Of a DNA stretch of 64,000 bases, positions 23,714-32,600 are shown in pieces (within the stretch, counting starts at the first letter, position 1; every line of letters starts with the position of its first letter). Origin of the DNA: JAIBJN01 sp963784175 (lineage in GTDB: Bacteria; Actinomycetota; Thermoleophilia; Gaiellales; Gaiellaceae); NCBI GenBank assembly GCA_963784175.1, contig CAWAQJ010000024.1:1-64000 (forward strand). The letters are read 5' to 3'. A program made the position numbers and the translations under genes. Below the pieces are notes generated by a model. That model saw only the letters and a program-made list of their open reading frames with translations, searched no databases and was not told the origin of the DNA.

Positions 23714-24223
23714 CTAGAGCCGGTCCTTGAGCTCGGCGAGCGCGGCCCAGCGCGGGTCGTGATCCTCGCCCTCGTGCTCGTGGGGCTCCCGGTTGAGGTC
23801 GCGCCCGCACACCCCACAGAGGCCGGCGCAGTCCTCGCGGCAGAGGATCTTGTCCGGCAGCGCGAGCGCGACGGCGTCGTGCGCCCAGGCCGAGAGGTCG
23901 AGGCGGTGCTCGTCGAGGTACGGCGTCGTCAGCTCGTCCGACTCTCCGGGGCTCGTCGCCTGGTACTCGCGGCTCTTGACCTGCAGCGAGACGCCCGCAT
24001 CGGCGAGGCAGCGCACGCAGGGCCCGACCATCCGCGCCTCGAGCTCGAGCTCGAGCACGAGCCCGGAGCTCGTCTGCGTGAGCGTGATCGCGGCCTCGGG
24101 GCTCTCCGGAATGGGGACATACCGCTGTCCGCCGAGCTCGAGCGGCTCCAGGTCCACGCTTTGCACGTCCCGGAACTGCTCTCCGGCGCGCAGCTTGGCC
24201 GTACGGACGTTGAAGGTCGTCAT
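23714..24223 (-). CDS. yceD: YceD/DUF177 family protein
   Basis: 169 aa. Conserved cysteine pairs CVRC in the middle and CREDCAGLCGVCG near the C-terminus form the DUF177 pattern. The family is linked to 23S rRNA accumulation/large-subunit biogenesis and almost always precedes rpmF, as here. Confidence 0.9.
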   Translation of the reverse strand: MTTFNVRTAKLRAGEQFRDVQSVDLEPLELGGQRYVPIPESPEAAITLTQTSSGLVLELELEARMVGPCVRCLADAGVSLQVKSREYQATSPGESDELTTPYLDEHRLDLSAWAHDAVALALPDKILCREDCAGLCGVCGRDLNREPHEHEGEDHDPRWAALAELKDRL

Positions 24224-24253
24224 GCCTTCACCGTAGCGCAGCTATGGAGGGGT

Positions 24254-24748
24254 TCAGACGGGCTGTTGCTCGTCGGTCGCGATACCCGCGACGACCGATT
24301 CCTGCGAGCGCTCGTGGAGCCGCTCGCGACCCCGGCGAACGGCGCCGAGGAACTTGTCCAGGTTGACCTCGAGGGTCGAGAGGATCGAGTCCGCCCAGTC
24401 CTCCATCTCCAGCCGCGTCTCGCGCGCCTGGCGACGGGCCTCCTCGACGATCTCCTGCGCCTGCCGCTCGGCCAGCTTGGCGATCTCGGTCTGCGACGCC
24501 TCGCGCACGGCCTGCTCGCGCGCCTCGCCGAGGATCCGGTCCGCCTCGCGCTTGGCCTCGGCCAGCATCTCCTGGCGCTCCTTCACGATCCACCGTGCCT
24601 GCTTGATTTCCTCGGGGATCGTCGCGCGCATCTGGTCGAGGATGTCGTAGATCTCTTCGCGGTCGATGCGCACCTGATCGGTCAGGGGGACGGCCTTCGC
24701 GTTGTGCACGAGGTCGTCCAGCTTGTCGATGAGAACGAGTACGTCCAT
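24254..24748 (-). CDS. SepIVA/DivIVA-like coiled-coil protein
   Basis: 164 aa from ATG 24748. N-terminal KLDDLVHNAKAVPLTDQVRIDREEIYDILDQM resembles the DivIVA-like head of mycobacterial SepIVA; residues about 55-150 are a continuous charged coiled coil with EAREQAVREA repeats. In mycobacteria the SepIVA gene also neighbours the DUF177 gene and rnc. Likely role: cytoplasmic septum or polar-growth organiser. Homology is by pattern and gene order, so moderate certainty. Confidence 0.7.
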   Translation of the reverse strand: MDVLVLIDKLDDLVHNAKAVPLTDQVRIDREEIYDILDQMRATIPEEIKQARWIVKERQEMLAEAKREADRILGEAREQAVREASQTEIAKLAERQAQEIVEEARRQARETRLEMEDWADSILSTLEVNLDKFLGAVRRGRERLHERSQESVVAGIATDEQQPV

Positions 24749-24758
24749 GCGATTCAGT

Positions 24759-25289
24759 CTACTCTTGCGGGCTGACAGGCGCGCCGGGCTTTCCCCGTGG
24801 GAACAGCTCGCGGAATCGGCGCGCAACCTGCTCCGGAACGAGGTCGTCGACGTTCCCGCCGAACGAGGCCACCTCCTTCACGCCGCTCGAGGAGAGGAAG
24901 CTGTACTGCGGGCTCGACATGAGGTACATCGTCTCCACCTCGGGTGCGAGGTTCCGGTTCAGGTGGTGCATCTGGAACTCCCACTCGAAGTCGGAGATGG
25001 CCCGCAGGCCCTTCACCATCGTGCGCGCGCCGAAGCGCCGCGCGAACTCGACGACGAGGTCCGAGAACACCTCGACCTGGACGTTCGGGACGTCGGAGAG
25101 CGCCTCGGCGATGAACCCGACGCGCTCCTCGACCGTGAACATCGTCGCCTTGTGCTGCGGGTCGCGGACGACGCCGACCACGACACGCTCGAAGATCCCG
25201 GCGGTGCGGCGGATGATGTCGAGGTGCCCGAGGGTGACCGGGTCGTAGCTCCCCGGGCAGATGCAGGTGACCGGCTGCGAGTCGCTCAC
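24759..25289 (-). CDS. coaD: phosphopantetheine adenylyltransferase
   Basis: 176 aa, GTG start directly after the rsmD stop. Fourth step of CoA synthesis (ATP + 4'-phosphopantetheine). Nucleotidyltransferase signature PGSYDPVTLGH (TxGH at 19-22), KGLRAISDFEWEFQM and SSSGVKEVA. rsmD-coaD pairing is standard. Confidence 0.96.
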   Translation of the reverse strand: MSDSQPVTCICPGSYDPVTLGHLDIIRRTAGIFERVVVGVVRDPQHKATMFTVEERVGFIAEALSDVPNVQVEVFSDLVVEFARRFGARTMVKGLRAISDFEWEFQMHHLNRNLAPEVETMYLMSSPQYSFLSSSGVKEVASFGGNVDDLVPEQVARRFRELFPRGKPGAPVSPQE

Positions 25290-25826
25290 TCAGGCCGCCT
25301 CGAAGACCGTGACCCGCGCCGAGCCGTAGCGGCGGCTCGTTCGCTTGGGCAGCGGCAGGTCGGGCTCCTCGCGGGCGTCCGACTCGACCACGGCGATGCC
25401 GTTCTCCGCCACGACGGCGGGCAGGTAGGCGGCCAAGGTCGGAAGGGTACGGGCGAGCATGCTGTAGGGCGGGTCGATCAGCACGAGATCGTAACGCTTG
25501 CCTCCCGTCGCGTCGGCGGCCAGCTTGCGGCCGGCATCCTCTCGCAGCACGACGGCGCCCTCCAGCTTGAGCTTGTCGAGGTTCCGGAGGATCGTCTCCG
25601 CCGCCTCGCGGTCGGACTCGACGAAGGTCACTCGCTCCGCGCCGCGGGACAGCGCCTCGAGGCCCATGGCGCCCGAGCCGGCGTAGAGATCGAGCACCTC
25701 CGCCCCGTCGACCGGGCCGACGAGGTTGAAGATCGCCTCGCGGACGCGGTCGCCCGTCGGGCGCGTGTCCAGCCCTTTCGGTGCGGCGATGCGGGCGCCC
25801 TTACGCGAACCCGCGATGATCCTCAT
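25290..25826 (-). CDS. rsmD: 16S rRNA m2G966 methyltransferase RsmD
   Basis: 178 aa. SAM-binding DLYAGSGAMG at 46-55 and the catalytic NPPY-class motif as DPPY at 118-121. Methylates G966 of 16S rRNA in assembled 30S particles. Starts 26 bases inside the recG 3' end. Confidence 0.95.
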   Translation of the reverse strand: MRIIAGSRKGARIAAPKGLDTRPTGDRVREAIFNLVGPVDGAEVLDLYAGSGAMGLEALSRGAERVTFVESDREAAETILRNLDKLKLEGAVVLREDAGRKLAADATGGKRYDLVLIDPPYSMLARTLPTLAAYLPAVVAENGIAVVESDAREEPDLPLPKRTSRRYGSARVTVFEAA

Positions 25827-27909
25827 CGAACCTCCCCGCCTCGGCCCGCAGCGGTTCCAGCGTCGAGTCGTCGGCGTCGTCGAGCTCTTCCGACCAGCGG
25901 CGGGCCTTCGCGATCAGCTCACGGTCGCGTGTCAGCCGCGCGAACTTGAGGTCGGAGTAGCCCGACTGGCGCACGCCGAGGAGCTGCCCCTCGCGGCGCA
26001 GCTCCAGGTCGACCTCCGCAAGCTCGAAGCCGTCCGAGGTGGCGACGAGGGCCTCGAGGCGTCGCGTCGCCTCCTCCGTCAGCTCCTCCTTCGGGCGCGA
26101 GACGAGCAGGCAGTACGACTGCTCGGCCCCACGACCGACGCGGCCGCGCAGCTGGTGCAGCTGGGCGAGGCCGAACCGGTCGGCCTCCTGGACGATCATG
26201 ATCGTCGCGTTGGGGACGTCGACCCCGACCTCGATCACGGTCGTGGCGACGAGCACGTCGAGCTCCCCGCGCTTGAAGGCGTCCATCACCTCGCGGCGCT
26301 CGGCGGTCTTGAGCTTCCCGTGCAGGCAGCCGACGCGGAAGCCGCGCAGCTCGGCGGCCCGCAGGCGCTCGGCCTCCTGCTCGGCCGCACGGGCCTCGAT
26401 CGTCTCCGACTCGGAGACGAGGGGGCAGACGACATAGGCCTGCCGGCCGTCCTCCAGGTGACGGCGCAGGCGCGTGTACGCCTCGCCGCTGCGCTCGTGG
26501 CCGACCCAGGCGGTGATGACCGGCTTGCGGTTCGCCGGCGGCCGCGCGATCTCCGTCACGTCGAGGTCGCCGAAGACCGTCTGGGCCAGCGTGCGCGGGA
26601 TCGGCGTGGCGGTCATGTGCAGGACATGGGGCGTCGTCCGGCCGAGCGCACGCCGCTGCTCGACTCCGAACCGGTGCTGCTCGTCCACGACGGCGACCGC
26701 GAGGGAACGGAACTCGACCTCTTCCTGGATGAGCGCGTGCGTGCCGACGGCGATGTCGGTCTCCCCGCTCGCGAGCCGGTCGCGGACCGCGCGCCGCTGC
26801 GCCGCGGGCACCGAGCTCGTGAGGAGCTCGCAGCGGACGCCCAGGTCGTTGCAGATCCCCTCGACGGTGAGAAAGTGCTGCTCAGCGAGGGTTTCCGTGG
26901 GCGCCATCAGCGCGCCTTGCAGGCCGTTCTCGACCGCGCGCAGGAGCGCGTAGAGGGCCACGACGGTCTTCCCGGAGCCGACGTCCCCCTGGAGCAGGCG
27001 CTGCATCGGGCGCGACTCGGCGAGGTCGCGTCCGATCTCGTCCACGGCGGAGCGCTGATCCGGTGTGAGGTCGAACGGGAGCACGCCGTAGTAGCGGCCG
27101 ATCAGCTCGCCCTGCTCGTCGAGGGCGGGCGCGCTGGACTGCTCCTCGAGCGCGCGACGGCGGTCGCGGAAGCCGAGCTGGAGGGTGAGCAGCTCCTCGA
27201 AGGCGAGCCGGCGGTGCGCGGCATCCGTCTCCTCCCGGTCACGCGGGCGATGCGAGGCCGTGAGGGCGTCGGCGCGCAGCGGCAGGCCCTCCTCGTGGCG
27301 GAGCCGGGCCGGCAGCGGGTCGGGCAGGAAGCGGACGCGCGGGAGCACGTTGTCGACCAGCGCGCGCAGGCGGTAGGAGGGCAGGTCCTCGCTGCCGCGG
27401 TACTCCGGGACGAGGCCGACGGTGTGCAGGCCCGCGCCCCCGACCTCGGTGCGCGCGACGCGGAACCCTCCCGAGAGCTCGCGGCTCCCGTGCAGGAGCA
27501 GCTCCGTGCCCGGCGCAAGCTTCGCCAGGTAGGCCTGGTTGAACCAGACGGCGGTCTCCCGCACGCCCTCGCCGTCGACGACGACGCCCTCGACGAGCTT
27601 CAGGTTCCGGCGCCGGGTCGGGCGCACGCGGATGCGCTCGAGGGTGCACCGCACGGTTGCCTCCTCGCCTGCGGAGAGGTCGCCGAAGCTCCCGACCTGC
27701 TCCCAGTCGAGGTACGCGCGGGGGACGTGCTCGGCAAGGTCGCGGATGGAGCGGATGCCGAGCTTGCCCAGCCGTTCGGCGACCTTCGGGCCGACCCCGG
27801 AGACCGTCTCGACGGAGGCGTCGGGGTCGACGCGTGGGCGCCTGGCGGCCGGTGCGTCGCCGCTTCCCGCAAACCCGGTGGGCGCGGCGGTTACGGCTCG
27901 CCGTCCCAG
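25801..27909 (-). CDS. recG: ATP-dependent DNA helicase RecG (start unresolved)
   Basis: About 700 aa. Branch-migration helicase for stalled forks. Order: wedge/OB domain (after ETVSGVGPKVAERLGKLG), helicase domain with Walker A GDVGSGKT, DEQH box (VVDEQHRFG), MTATPIPRT and QLRGRVGRG, and the C-terminal RecG motif near GVRQSGYSDLKFA. In this frame, from the TAA of the cupin gene to the conserved core, there is no ATG, GTG or TTG; the only near-cognate candidate is CTG 27909, overlapping the cupin gene by 19 bases. The start is therefore a guess. Confidence 0.9.
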   Translation of the reverse strand: MGRRAVTAAPTGFAGSGDAPAARRPRVDPDASVETVSGVGPKVAERLGKLGIRSIRDLAEHVPRAYLDWEQVGSFGDLSAGEEATVRCTLERIRVRPTRRRNLKLVEGVVVDGEGVRETAVWFNQAYLAKLAPGTELLLHGSRELSGGFRVARTEVGGAGLHTVGLVPEYRGSEDLPSYRLRALVDNVLPRVRFLPDPLPARLRHEEGLPLRADALTASHRPRDREETDAAHRRLAFEELLTLQLGFRDRRRALEEQSSAPALDEQGELIGRYYGVLPFDLTPDQRSAVDEIGRDLAESRPMQRLLQGDVGSGKTVVALYALLRAVENGLQGALMAPTETLAEQHFLTVEGICNDLGVRCELLTSSVPAAQRRAVRDRLASGETDIAVGTHALIQEEVEFRSLAVAVVDEQHRFGVEQRRALGRTTPHVLHMTATPIPRTLAQTVFGDLDVTEIARPPANRKPVITAWVGHERSGEAYTRLRRHLEDGRQAYVVCPLVSESETIEARAAEQEAERLRAAELRGFRVGCLHGKLKTAERREVMDAFKRGELDVLVATTVIEVGVDVPNATIMIVQEADRFGLAQLHQLRGRVGRGAEQSYCLLVSRPKEELTEEATRRLEALVATSDGFELAEVDLELRREGQLLGVRQSGYSDLKFARLTRDRELIAKARRWSEELDDADDSTLEPLRAEAGRFDEDHRGFA

Positions 27910-28823
27910 TAGCCCAGGGGCTCGATCCGCCCCATGACGCCGACGCCGCGCAGCGACACCTTGCCCGAGCGCGGGTAGTAGGCGATGTCGTTGGGCTCGC
28001 GCGTGCCGTACGCGAGGTAGACGAGGTCGGACGCGCCGGCGCGGAACGAGTGCGCGACGCGGGTTCCCGGCGGCCGGCCGACGACGTGACCGGGCCGGAT
28101 GGCCTGCTCGTCGTCGCCCAGGATCAGCGTGCCTTCCCCGCCGAGGACGACGAAGATCTCCTCCTCCGCGGAGTGGCAGTGCGGCGGCCAGCCTTCGCGG
28201 CCGGCCGGGATGGTCAGGTACGACATGCCGGTGCGCTCGGAGCCGGCTGCGCGGCCGAGATCGCGCTCGAGGATGAGCGAGGCGCTGTGCTCGCGCTCGC
28301 GCCACTCGACGTCCTCGACGTTGACGATCGAGGCCGGGCGCTGCGCGGGCTCCCCGACCTCCGGCTCCCCTGCGGCCGCCTCGCGGACGTACGGGCCCTG
28401 TCCGGGGCCGACCAGCGCGACGTCGGCGAACCCGGGGTACATCCAGGCGACGCCCGCGCGCGGGAGCACCGTGTTCCCGTGCCGGACGCGGTGTCCGAAG
28501 GCCAGCACGCGCAGCCCGTCCGGCCCCGCGCGGAGCGTGTGCGCCTCACGGTGCGGCAGATGGACGAGGCAGTCGCCTTCGCCGACCTCGTAGACCTCCC
28601 CGCTCTGCCACGACAGGCCGCTTCCCTCGAGGACGTAGAACAGCTCCTCCGAGGCGCCCTCGACGTGCGCCGGCGTCGACCACTTCCCAGGGTCGACCTC
28701 GATCAGCGCGACCCCGACACCTTCGGTGCCGGCGGCGCGGCCGAGGTCGCGCCAGGTGCCGCCGATGTGCCCCGCCTCGCGGCGCGAGCCCTCCACGTCG
28801 TCCCAGTGCGCCAGGTGCTGCAC
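27891..28823 (-). CDS. bicupin-fold protein
   Basis: About 310 aa with two cupin barrels. First barrel metal motif around PAHVEGASEELFYVLEG, second around PPHCHSAEEEIFVVLGGEG. GTG 28823 chosen; TTG 28832 is an alternative. Cupins of this two-domain type include isomerases, dioxygenases and seed-storage-like proteins; nothing in the context identifies a substrate. It precedes recG with overlapping ends. Confidence 0.75.
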   Translation of the reverse strand: MQHLAHWDDVEGSRREAGHIGGTWRDLGRAAGTEGVGVALIEVDPGKWSTPAHVEGASEELFYVLEGSGLSWQSGEVYEVGEGDCLVHLPHREAHTLRAGPDGLRVLAFGHRVRHGNTVLPRAGVAWMYPGFADVALVGPGQGPYVREAAAGEPEVGEPAQRPASIVNVEDVEWREREHSASLILERDLGRAAGSERTGMSYLTIPAGREGWPPHCHSAEEEIFVVLGGEGTLILGDDEQAIRPGHVVGRPPGTRVAHSFRAGASDLVYLAYGTREPNDIAYYPRSGKVSLRGVGVMGRIEPLGYWDGEP

Positions 28824-28884
28824 GGCGGCCAACGATACCGCCCGCGCCCGGCGTCGAAGCCGCGCCACGTCCCCTCCAGCCACG

Positions 28885-29023
28885 CCCTGGGGTCTGACCC
28901 CCAGTCGTGTCCGCCGGGGACGTGGCCACGACGCTCTCATGCGGGATCGGGAGGCAGGGCGTGGCCGCAGGAGCCACGGCCAAGTGCCTGGCACCTGGAC
29001 ATGTCCGGGGTCAGACCCCGGAC
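28885..29023. repeat. REP/BIME-like palindrome cluster
   Basis: Three palindromes crowd this 225-base gap between degV and the cupin gene: GGGGTC-T-GACCCC (28889-28901), GTGCC-T-GGCAC (28984-28994) and a perfect 21-base palindrome (29003-29023) with arms GTCCGGGGTC/GACCCCGGAC around a central A. The first and third share the GGGGTC/GACCCC core. Such combinations are typical of dispersed REP-type elements mobilised by RAYT transposases. No gene or promoter is evident in the gap. Confidence 0.6.
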
Positions 29024-29048
29024 GTGGCCGGCGGGGGCGCGTCCGCGG

Positions 29049-29915
29049 CTAGGCCGGGTCGTCGTGGAACCAGAAGAGGCCGAGCGTGCCCGGGCCTCCG
29101 TGGGTGCCGATCACGGGGCCGAGCGTGGTGACGATGTCGACGGAGGCCTGCGGCCTGGCGGCGCGCATGCGCGTGACCAGGGCTTCGGCATCCTCGGGCG
29201 CTGCTGCGTGGCCGACGCCGACGTGGAGATCCGGCGAGTCCTCGGTGCTCTCGAGGAAGAGCCGCTCGAACTCTGCGAGCGCCTTCGCCCGCCCGCGGAC
29301 GCGCTTGAGCGGGGCGACCTCGCCGTCGTCGAAGGCGAGGATGGGCTTCACGGACAGGAGCTGTCCGGCGAGGCCCGCCGCCTTGCCGACTCGCCCGCCG
29401 CGGACGAGGTACTCGAGCGTCTCCACCGTGAAGAGCAGGCCGCGAGCCTGCTTGAAGCGCTCGACGAGGGCATCGATCTCCTCCATGGTCGTCCCGGCCT
29501 CGAGCCGGCGCTGAATCGCGTCGGCGAGGATCACCGTGCCGCCGGAGGTGACGCCGGAGTCGATGACGGTGACGCGTGAATCCCCGGCCGACTCGGCGCC
29601 GAGGCGTGCGCTCTCGAACGTGCCCGAGAGCTTCGCGGAGAGCATCACGGCCAGCACGTGCTCGTACCCGGCCAGCTCCTCGTAGACAGCGGCGAAGTCG
29701 GCGGGGGTCGGCTGCGAGCTCTTGGGCGGCTCGGACGCGTCCTTCAGCCGCGCGTAGAACTCGGCCGGGGTGATGTCGACGTAGTCGCGGAACGTCTCGT
29801 CGCCGAAGCGGACGTACAGCGGGACCATGCGCCAGTTCCGGGACCGCGCCTGCGGGTCCGGGCAGTCGGCCGTCGAGTCGAGGACGATGGCGGTGTTCTC
29901 AGCGGAGAGCTGCAC
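29049..29915 (-). CDS. DegV family fatty-acid-binding protein (FakB-like)
   Basis: 288 aa, GTG start overlapping the upstream response regulator by 17 bases. DegV fold binds one fatty acid and presents it to the kinase FakA. Family features: DSTADCP, SSQPTPADF, SGTFESA, YLVRGGRVGKAAGLAG, KPIL. FakA is encoded two genes upstream in the same run, which supports a FakB role. Confidence 0.88.
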   Translation of the reverse strand: MQLSAENTAIVLDSTADCPDPQARSRNWRMVPLYVRFGDETFRDYVDITPAEFYARLKDASEPPKSSQPTPADFAAVYEELAGYEHVLAVMLSAKLSGTFESARLGAESAGDSRVTVIDSGVTSGGTVILADAIQRRLEAGTTMEEIDALVERFKQARGLLFTVETLEYLVRGGRVGKAAGLAGQLLSVKPILAFDDGEVAPLKRVRGRAKALAEFERLFLESTEDSPDLHVGVGHAAAPEDAEALVTRMRAARPQASVDIVTTLGPVIGTHGGPGTLGLFWFHDDPA

Positions 29916-30297
29916 CGCGCCCCGCGGCGTCCCTCACGGCGCCGACGATCTCGTCGAGCTCGCGGTCCTTGGTGAGGCAGGCGACGGCGCCCGCCTCGTA
30001 CAGCGCGTCGATCTCCTCGGTCTCCGCCGTGGCGGTGAGGACGACGACGGCCGTGCGGGGCCATGCCTCGCCGATCGCGGCGGTCGTCTCGACCCCGTCC
30101 AGCTCCGGGAGCCGGTAGTCCATCAGGACGACGTCCGGCCTGAACCGCTGGCAGACCTCGAGCGCGCTGCGTCCGTCGGGGACGGCGGCGACGACGTCGA
30201 TGTCCGGGATGACGCCGAGCAGCAACTCGAGCGACTCGCGGAAGACGTCGTTGTCCTCGACGATGACGACGGAGATCGGGTCCGGCACCTCGGGCAC
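29899..30297 (-). CDS. single-domain response regulator
   Basis: 132 aa, a receiver domain and nothing else. Acidic pocket E14-D15, phospho-acceptor D60 (LMDYRLPE), T89 and K110 are all conserved. No output domain and no histidine kinase nearby. GTG start. It sits between fakA and degV, ten bases downstream of fakA and overlapping degV, so it is co-expressed with the fatty-acid kinase system. Confidence 0.9.
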   Translation of the reverse strand: MPEVPDPISVVIVEDNDVFRESLELLLGVIPDIDVVAAVPDGRSALEVCQRFRPDVVLMDYRLPELDGVETTAAIGEAWPRTAVVVLTATAETEEIDALYEAGAVACLTKDRELDEIVGAVRDAAGRGAALR

Positions 30298-30306
30298 AGT
30301 ATGGGT

Positions 30307-31874
30307 CTATTCGGCCGCGAACAGAAGGGGATAGTGCGGCTGGCCGCCGTCGTGCACCTCGACCTCCAGCTCGGGGTGGGCCTCCTGCACGTACGAGAGC
30401 AGATCGTCCACACCCTCGGCGGCCTCGCCGACGAGAATCGTGAGGACGTCGGCGCCCTCTTCGAGCAGCCGTTCCACGACCTCCCGGGCGACGGGCTGCA
30501 GCACCGGGCCCGTCGTGACCGGCTCGCCGTCCATGAGGCCGAGGTACTGGCCCTCCTCCACCGTGAGATCGCCGACGACGGCGTCGCGCGAGGCTTTCGT
30601 CACTGCTCCCGCCCGCACGCCGCTCGCGGCCTCCTCCATTTCCGCGGCGTTCTCCTCGGCCGAGCGGTCGCCGTCGAAGGAGACCATCGCGCCGAGCCCC
30701 GCCTGCACCGACCGCGTCGGGACGAGCCGGGCCGGCTTCGCCGTCGCGCCGACCGCCTGCTCGGCCGCGAGGATGACGTTCTTGTTGTTGGGGAGCACGA
30801 CCGCCTCGGCGGCGTGAAGCGCCTCGATCGCGTTGACGATGTCGGCCGTCGCAGGGTTCATCGACTGCCCACCCTCCACGACGGAGGCGCCGAGGCTCTC
30901 GAACAGCCTCCTCGTGCCGGCACCCGCAGCCACGGCCACGACGCCCGAGAGCGTGCTCTCGACCGCCAGCAGCCGGTTTTCGCGCTCGGCCGTCTGGACG
31001 TGCATGTTCGTCACCTCCACCTCCTCGAGCACCCCGACGGAGGTTGCCAGCGCGAGCGCCGCGCCGGGCTCGTCCGTATGCACGTGCACCTTGACCGCGC
31101 CCGGCCCGCCGACGACGAGCAGGGAGTCGCCGAGCTTCAAGAGCTCGGCCTCGAGGCTGTCCGGGTCGACCGCGTCGCCCTCGACGAAGAACGACGTGCA
31201 GTAGCGGAACGCCGACAGCTCCTGGTGGATGGCCTCGGTTGGGATCGCTTCGAGCAGCGGCGCGGGCTCCGGGAGCGCCTCGCCGCGGACGTGGGAGGCC
31301 ACGCCGCGCACGATCTCGAGCAGACCGGCGCCGCCCGCATCGACGACCCCCGCCTGCTTGAGCACGTCGAGCTGCTCGGTCGTGGCTGCGAGAGCTTTCT
31401 CGCCGTGAGCGACGAGGTCGCCGAGCGCATCCTCGATGGAGGTGTCGGGGCCGGCGATCTCCTCGGCCCGCTCGGCCAGGGCACGGGCAACGGTGAGGAT
31501 CGTTCCCTCCTGCGGGTTGCGAACGGCGGCGTAGCCGGCGTCGCTCGTTGCCCGCAGGGCGCGCGCCAGGGCCTCGGAGTCGAGCGCGCCGTCTCGGGCA
31601 GCGCCGAAAGGAAGCCGCGCGCGAGCTGCGAGAGGATGACGCCGGAGTTCCCGCGTGCGCCCATGAGGATCGCGCGCCCGACGTCGGCGTCCGGATCGCG
31701 GTCGAGCGCGTCGGCGACCGCCCGCACGGTCATCGTCATGTTCGTGCCCGTGTCCCCGTCGGGAACCGGATAGACGTTCAGGTCGTCGATGCGCGTGCGG
31801 CTCGCCTCCAGCGCGGCGAGCGCCGCGCTGACGAGCGCTACAGCGCTTTCTCGACGCGGCCCGACTTCAGGCAC
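30307..31874 (-). CDS. fakA: DAK2-domain fatty-acid kinase FakA (YloV), frameshifted near 31593
   Basis: About 522 aa once repaired. N-terminal DhaL/DAK2 kinase domain with NVYPVPDGDTGTNM and ARGNSGVILSQL, then a linker and the C-terminal FakB-interacting half containing YCTSFFVEGD and VVEGGQSMNPAT. The frame breaks near 31593 (CCCGAGACGG on the minus strand): one added G gives LPEDGALDSEALARAL and continues correctly. GTG start overlaps the end of rpmB by 37 bases. Phosphorylates fatty acids bound to DegV proteins; products enter the PlsX acyl-phosphate pool. Confidence 0.88.
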
Positions 31875-32029
31875 CGCGCGCAGACGTAGCTCCGGCGCAC
31901 CGCTCCGTTCACGAGGATGCGGACCCGCTGGAGGTTGGGGTTGAAGCGGCGCCTCGTTGCCACCATCGAGTGGCTTCGGTTGTTACCGAACGACGGGCCC
32001 TTCCCACAGACTGCGCAGACCTTGGACAT
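31838..32029 (-). CDS. rpmB: 50S ribosomal protein L28 (zinc-ribbon form)
   Basis: 63 aa. MSKVCAVCGKGP with C5, C8, C50, C53 as the zinc site. rpmB-fakA adjacency is common. The ATG is nine bases after a TATACT box shared with rpmF. Confidence 0.96.
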   Translation of the reverse strand: MSKVCAVCGKGPSFGNNRSHSMVATRRRFNPNLQRVRILVNGAVRRSYVCARCLKSGRVEKAL

Positions 32030-32038
32030 CGGCGGATG

Positions 32039-32044
32039 AGTATA
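32039..32044 (-). promoter_or_regulatory. -10 element TATACT of rpmB
   Basis: Minus-strand TATACT within GTCGCTATACTC, identical over 12 bases to the rpmF promoter at 23693-23698. Start codon nine bases downstream, so the transcript is essentially leaderless. Confidence 0.55.
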
Positions 32045-32060
32045 GCGACCGTTTCAGGGC

Positions 32061-32600
32061 CTACTGCGGCGCTTTGGCCCTCAGCCGACCGAACACATCG
32101 GCCATCTCGAGCGCGGAGCGGGCAGCCTCGGCGCCCTTGTTGCCTCGCGCCCCGCCGGCACGCTCCTCGGCCTGGGCCTTCGTCTCGGTCGTGAGCACCC
32201 CGAAGCTGACCGGCACGCCCGTCTCGAGCGCGGCGAGCTGGAGCCCGCTCGCAGCCTCGGCGGCGATGAAGTCGAAGTGCGGTGTCTCACCGCGGACGAT
32301 GCAGCCGAGCGCGACGATGCATGCGTACTGGCGGGTCTTCGCGAGCGCCATGGCGCCGAGCGGCAGTTCGAACGCGCCGGGCACCGGGACGACGTCGATC
32401 CGCTCACGCTCGACCCCGGCCTCCTCGAGCGCGGCGATCGCGCCGTCGAGAAGCCGCGAGGTGATCTCACCGTTGAAGCGCGCGACAACGATCCCGACCG
32501 CGCGCCGGGCGCCGTTCGGCGACCCCGCGATCACCCCGACGCCCTCGGGAAGCCGCAGCCGCCCGACGGCGTGCTCGGAGACGCGCACGTCCTCGTTCAC
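32061..32600 (-). CDS. ribH: 6,7-dimethyl-8-ribityllumazine synthase
   Basis: 179 aa. Condenses the ribityl-pyrimidine with dihydroxybutanone phosphate in riboflavin synthesis. VVARFNGEIT, VPGAFELPLGA, GCIVRGETPHFDF are the family motifs. Overlaps the ribBA stop by four bases (ATGA), last gene of the rib operon. Confidence 0.95.
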   Translation of the reverse strand: MNEDVRVSEHAVGRLRLPEGVGVIAGSPNGARRAVGIVVARFNGEITSRLLDGAIAALEEAGVERERIDVVPVPGAFELPLGAMALAKTRQYACIVALGCIVRGETPHFDFIAAEAASGLQLAALETGVPVSFGVLTTETKAQAEERAGGARGNKGAEAARSALEMADVFGRLRAKAPQ

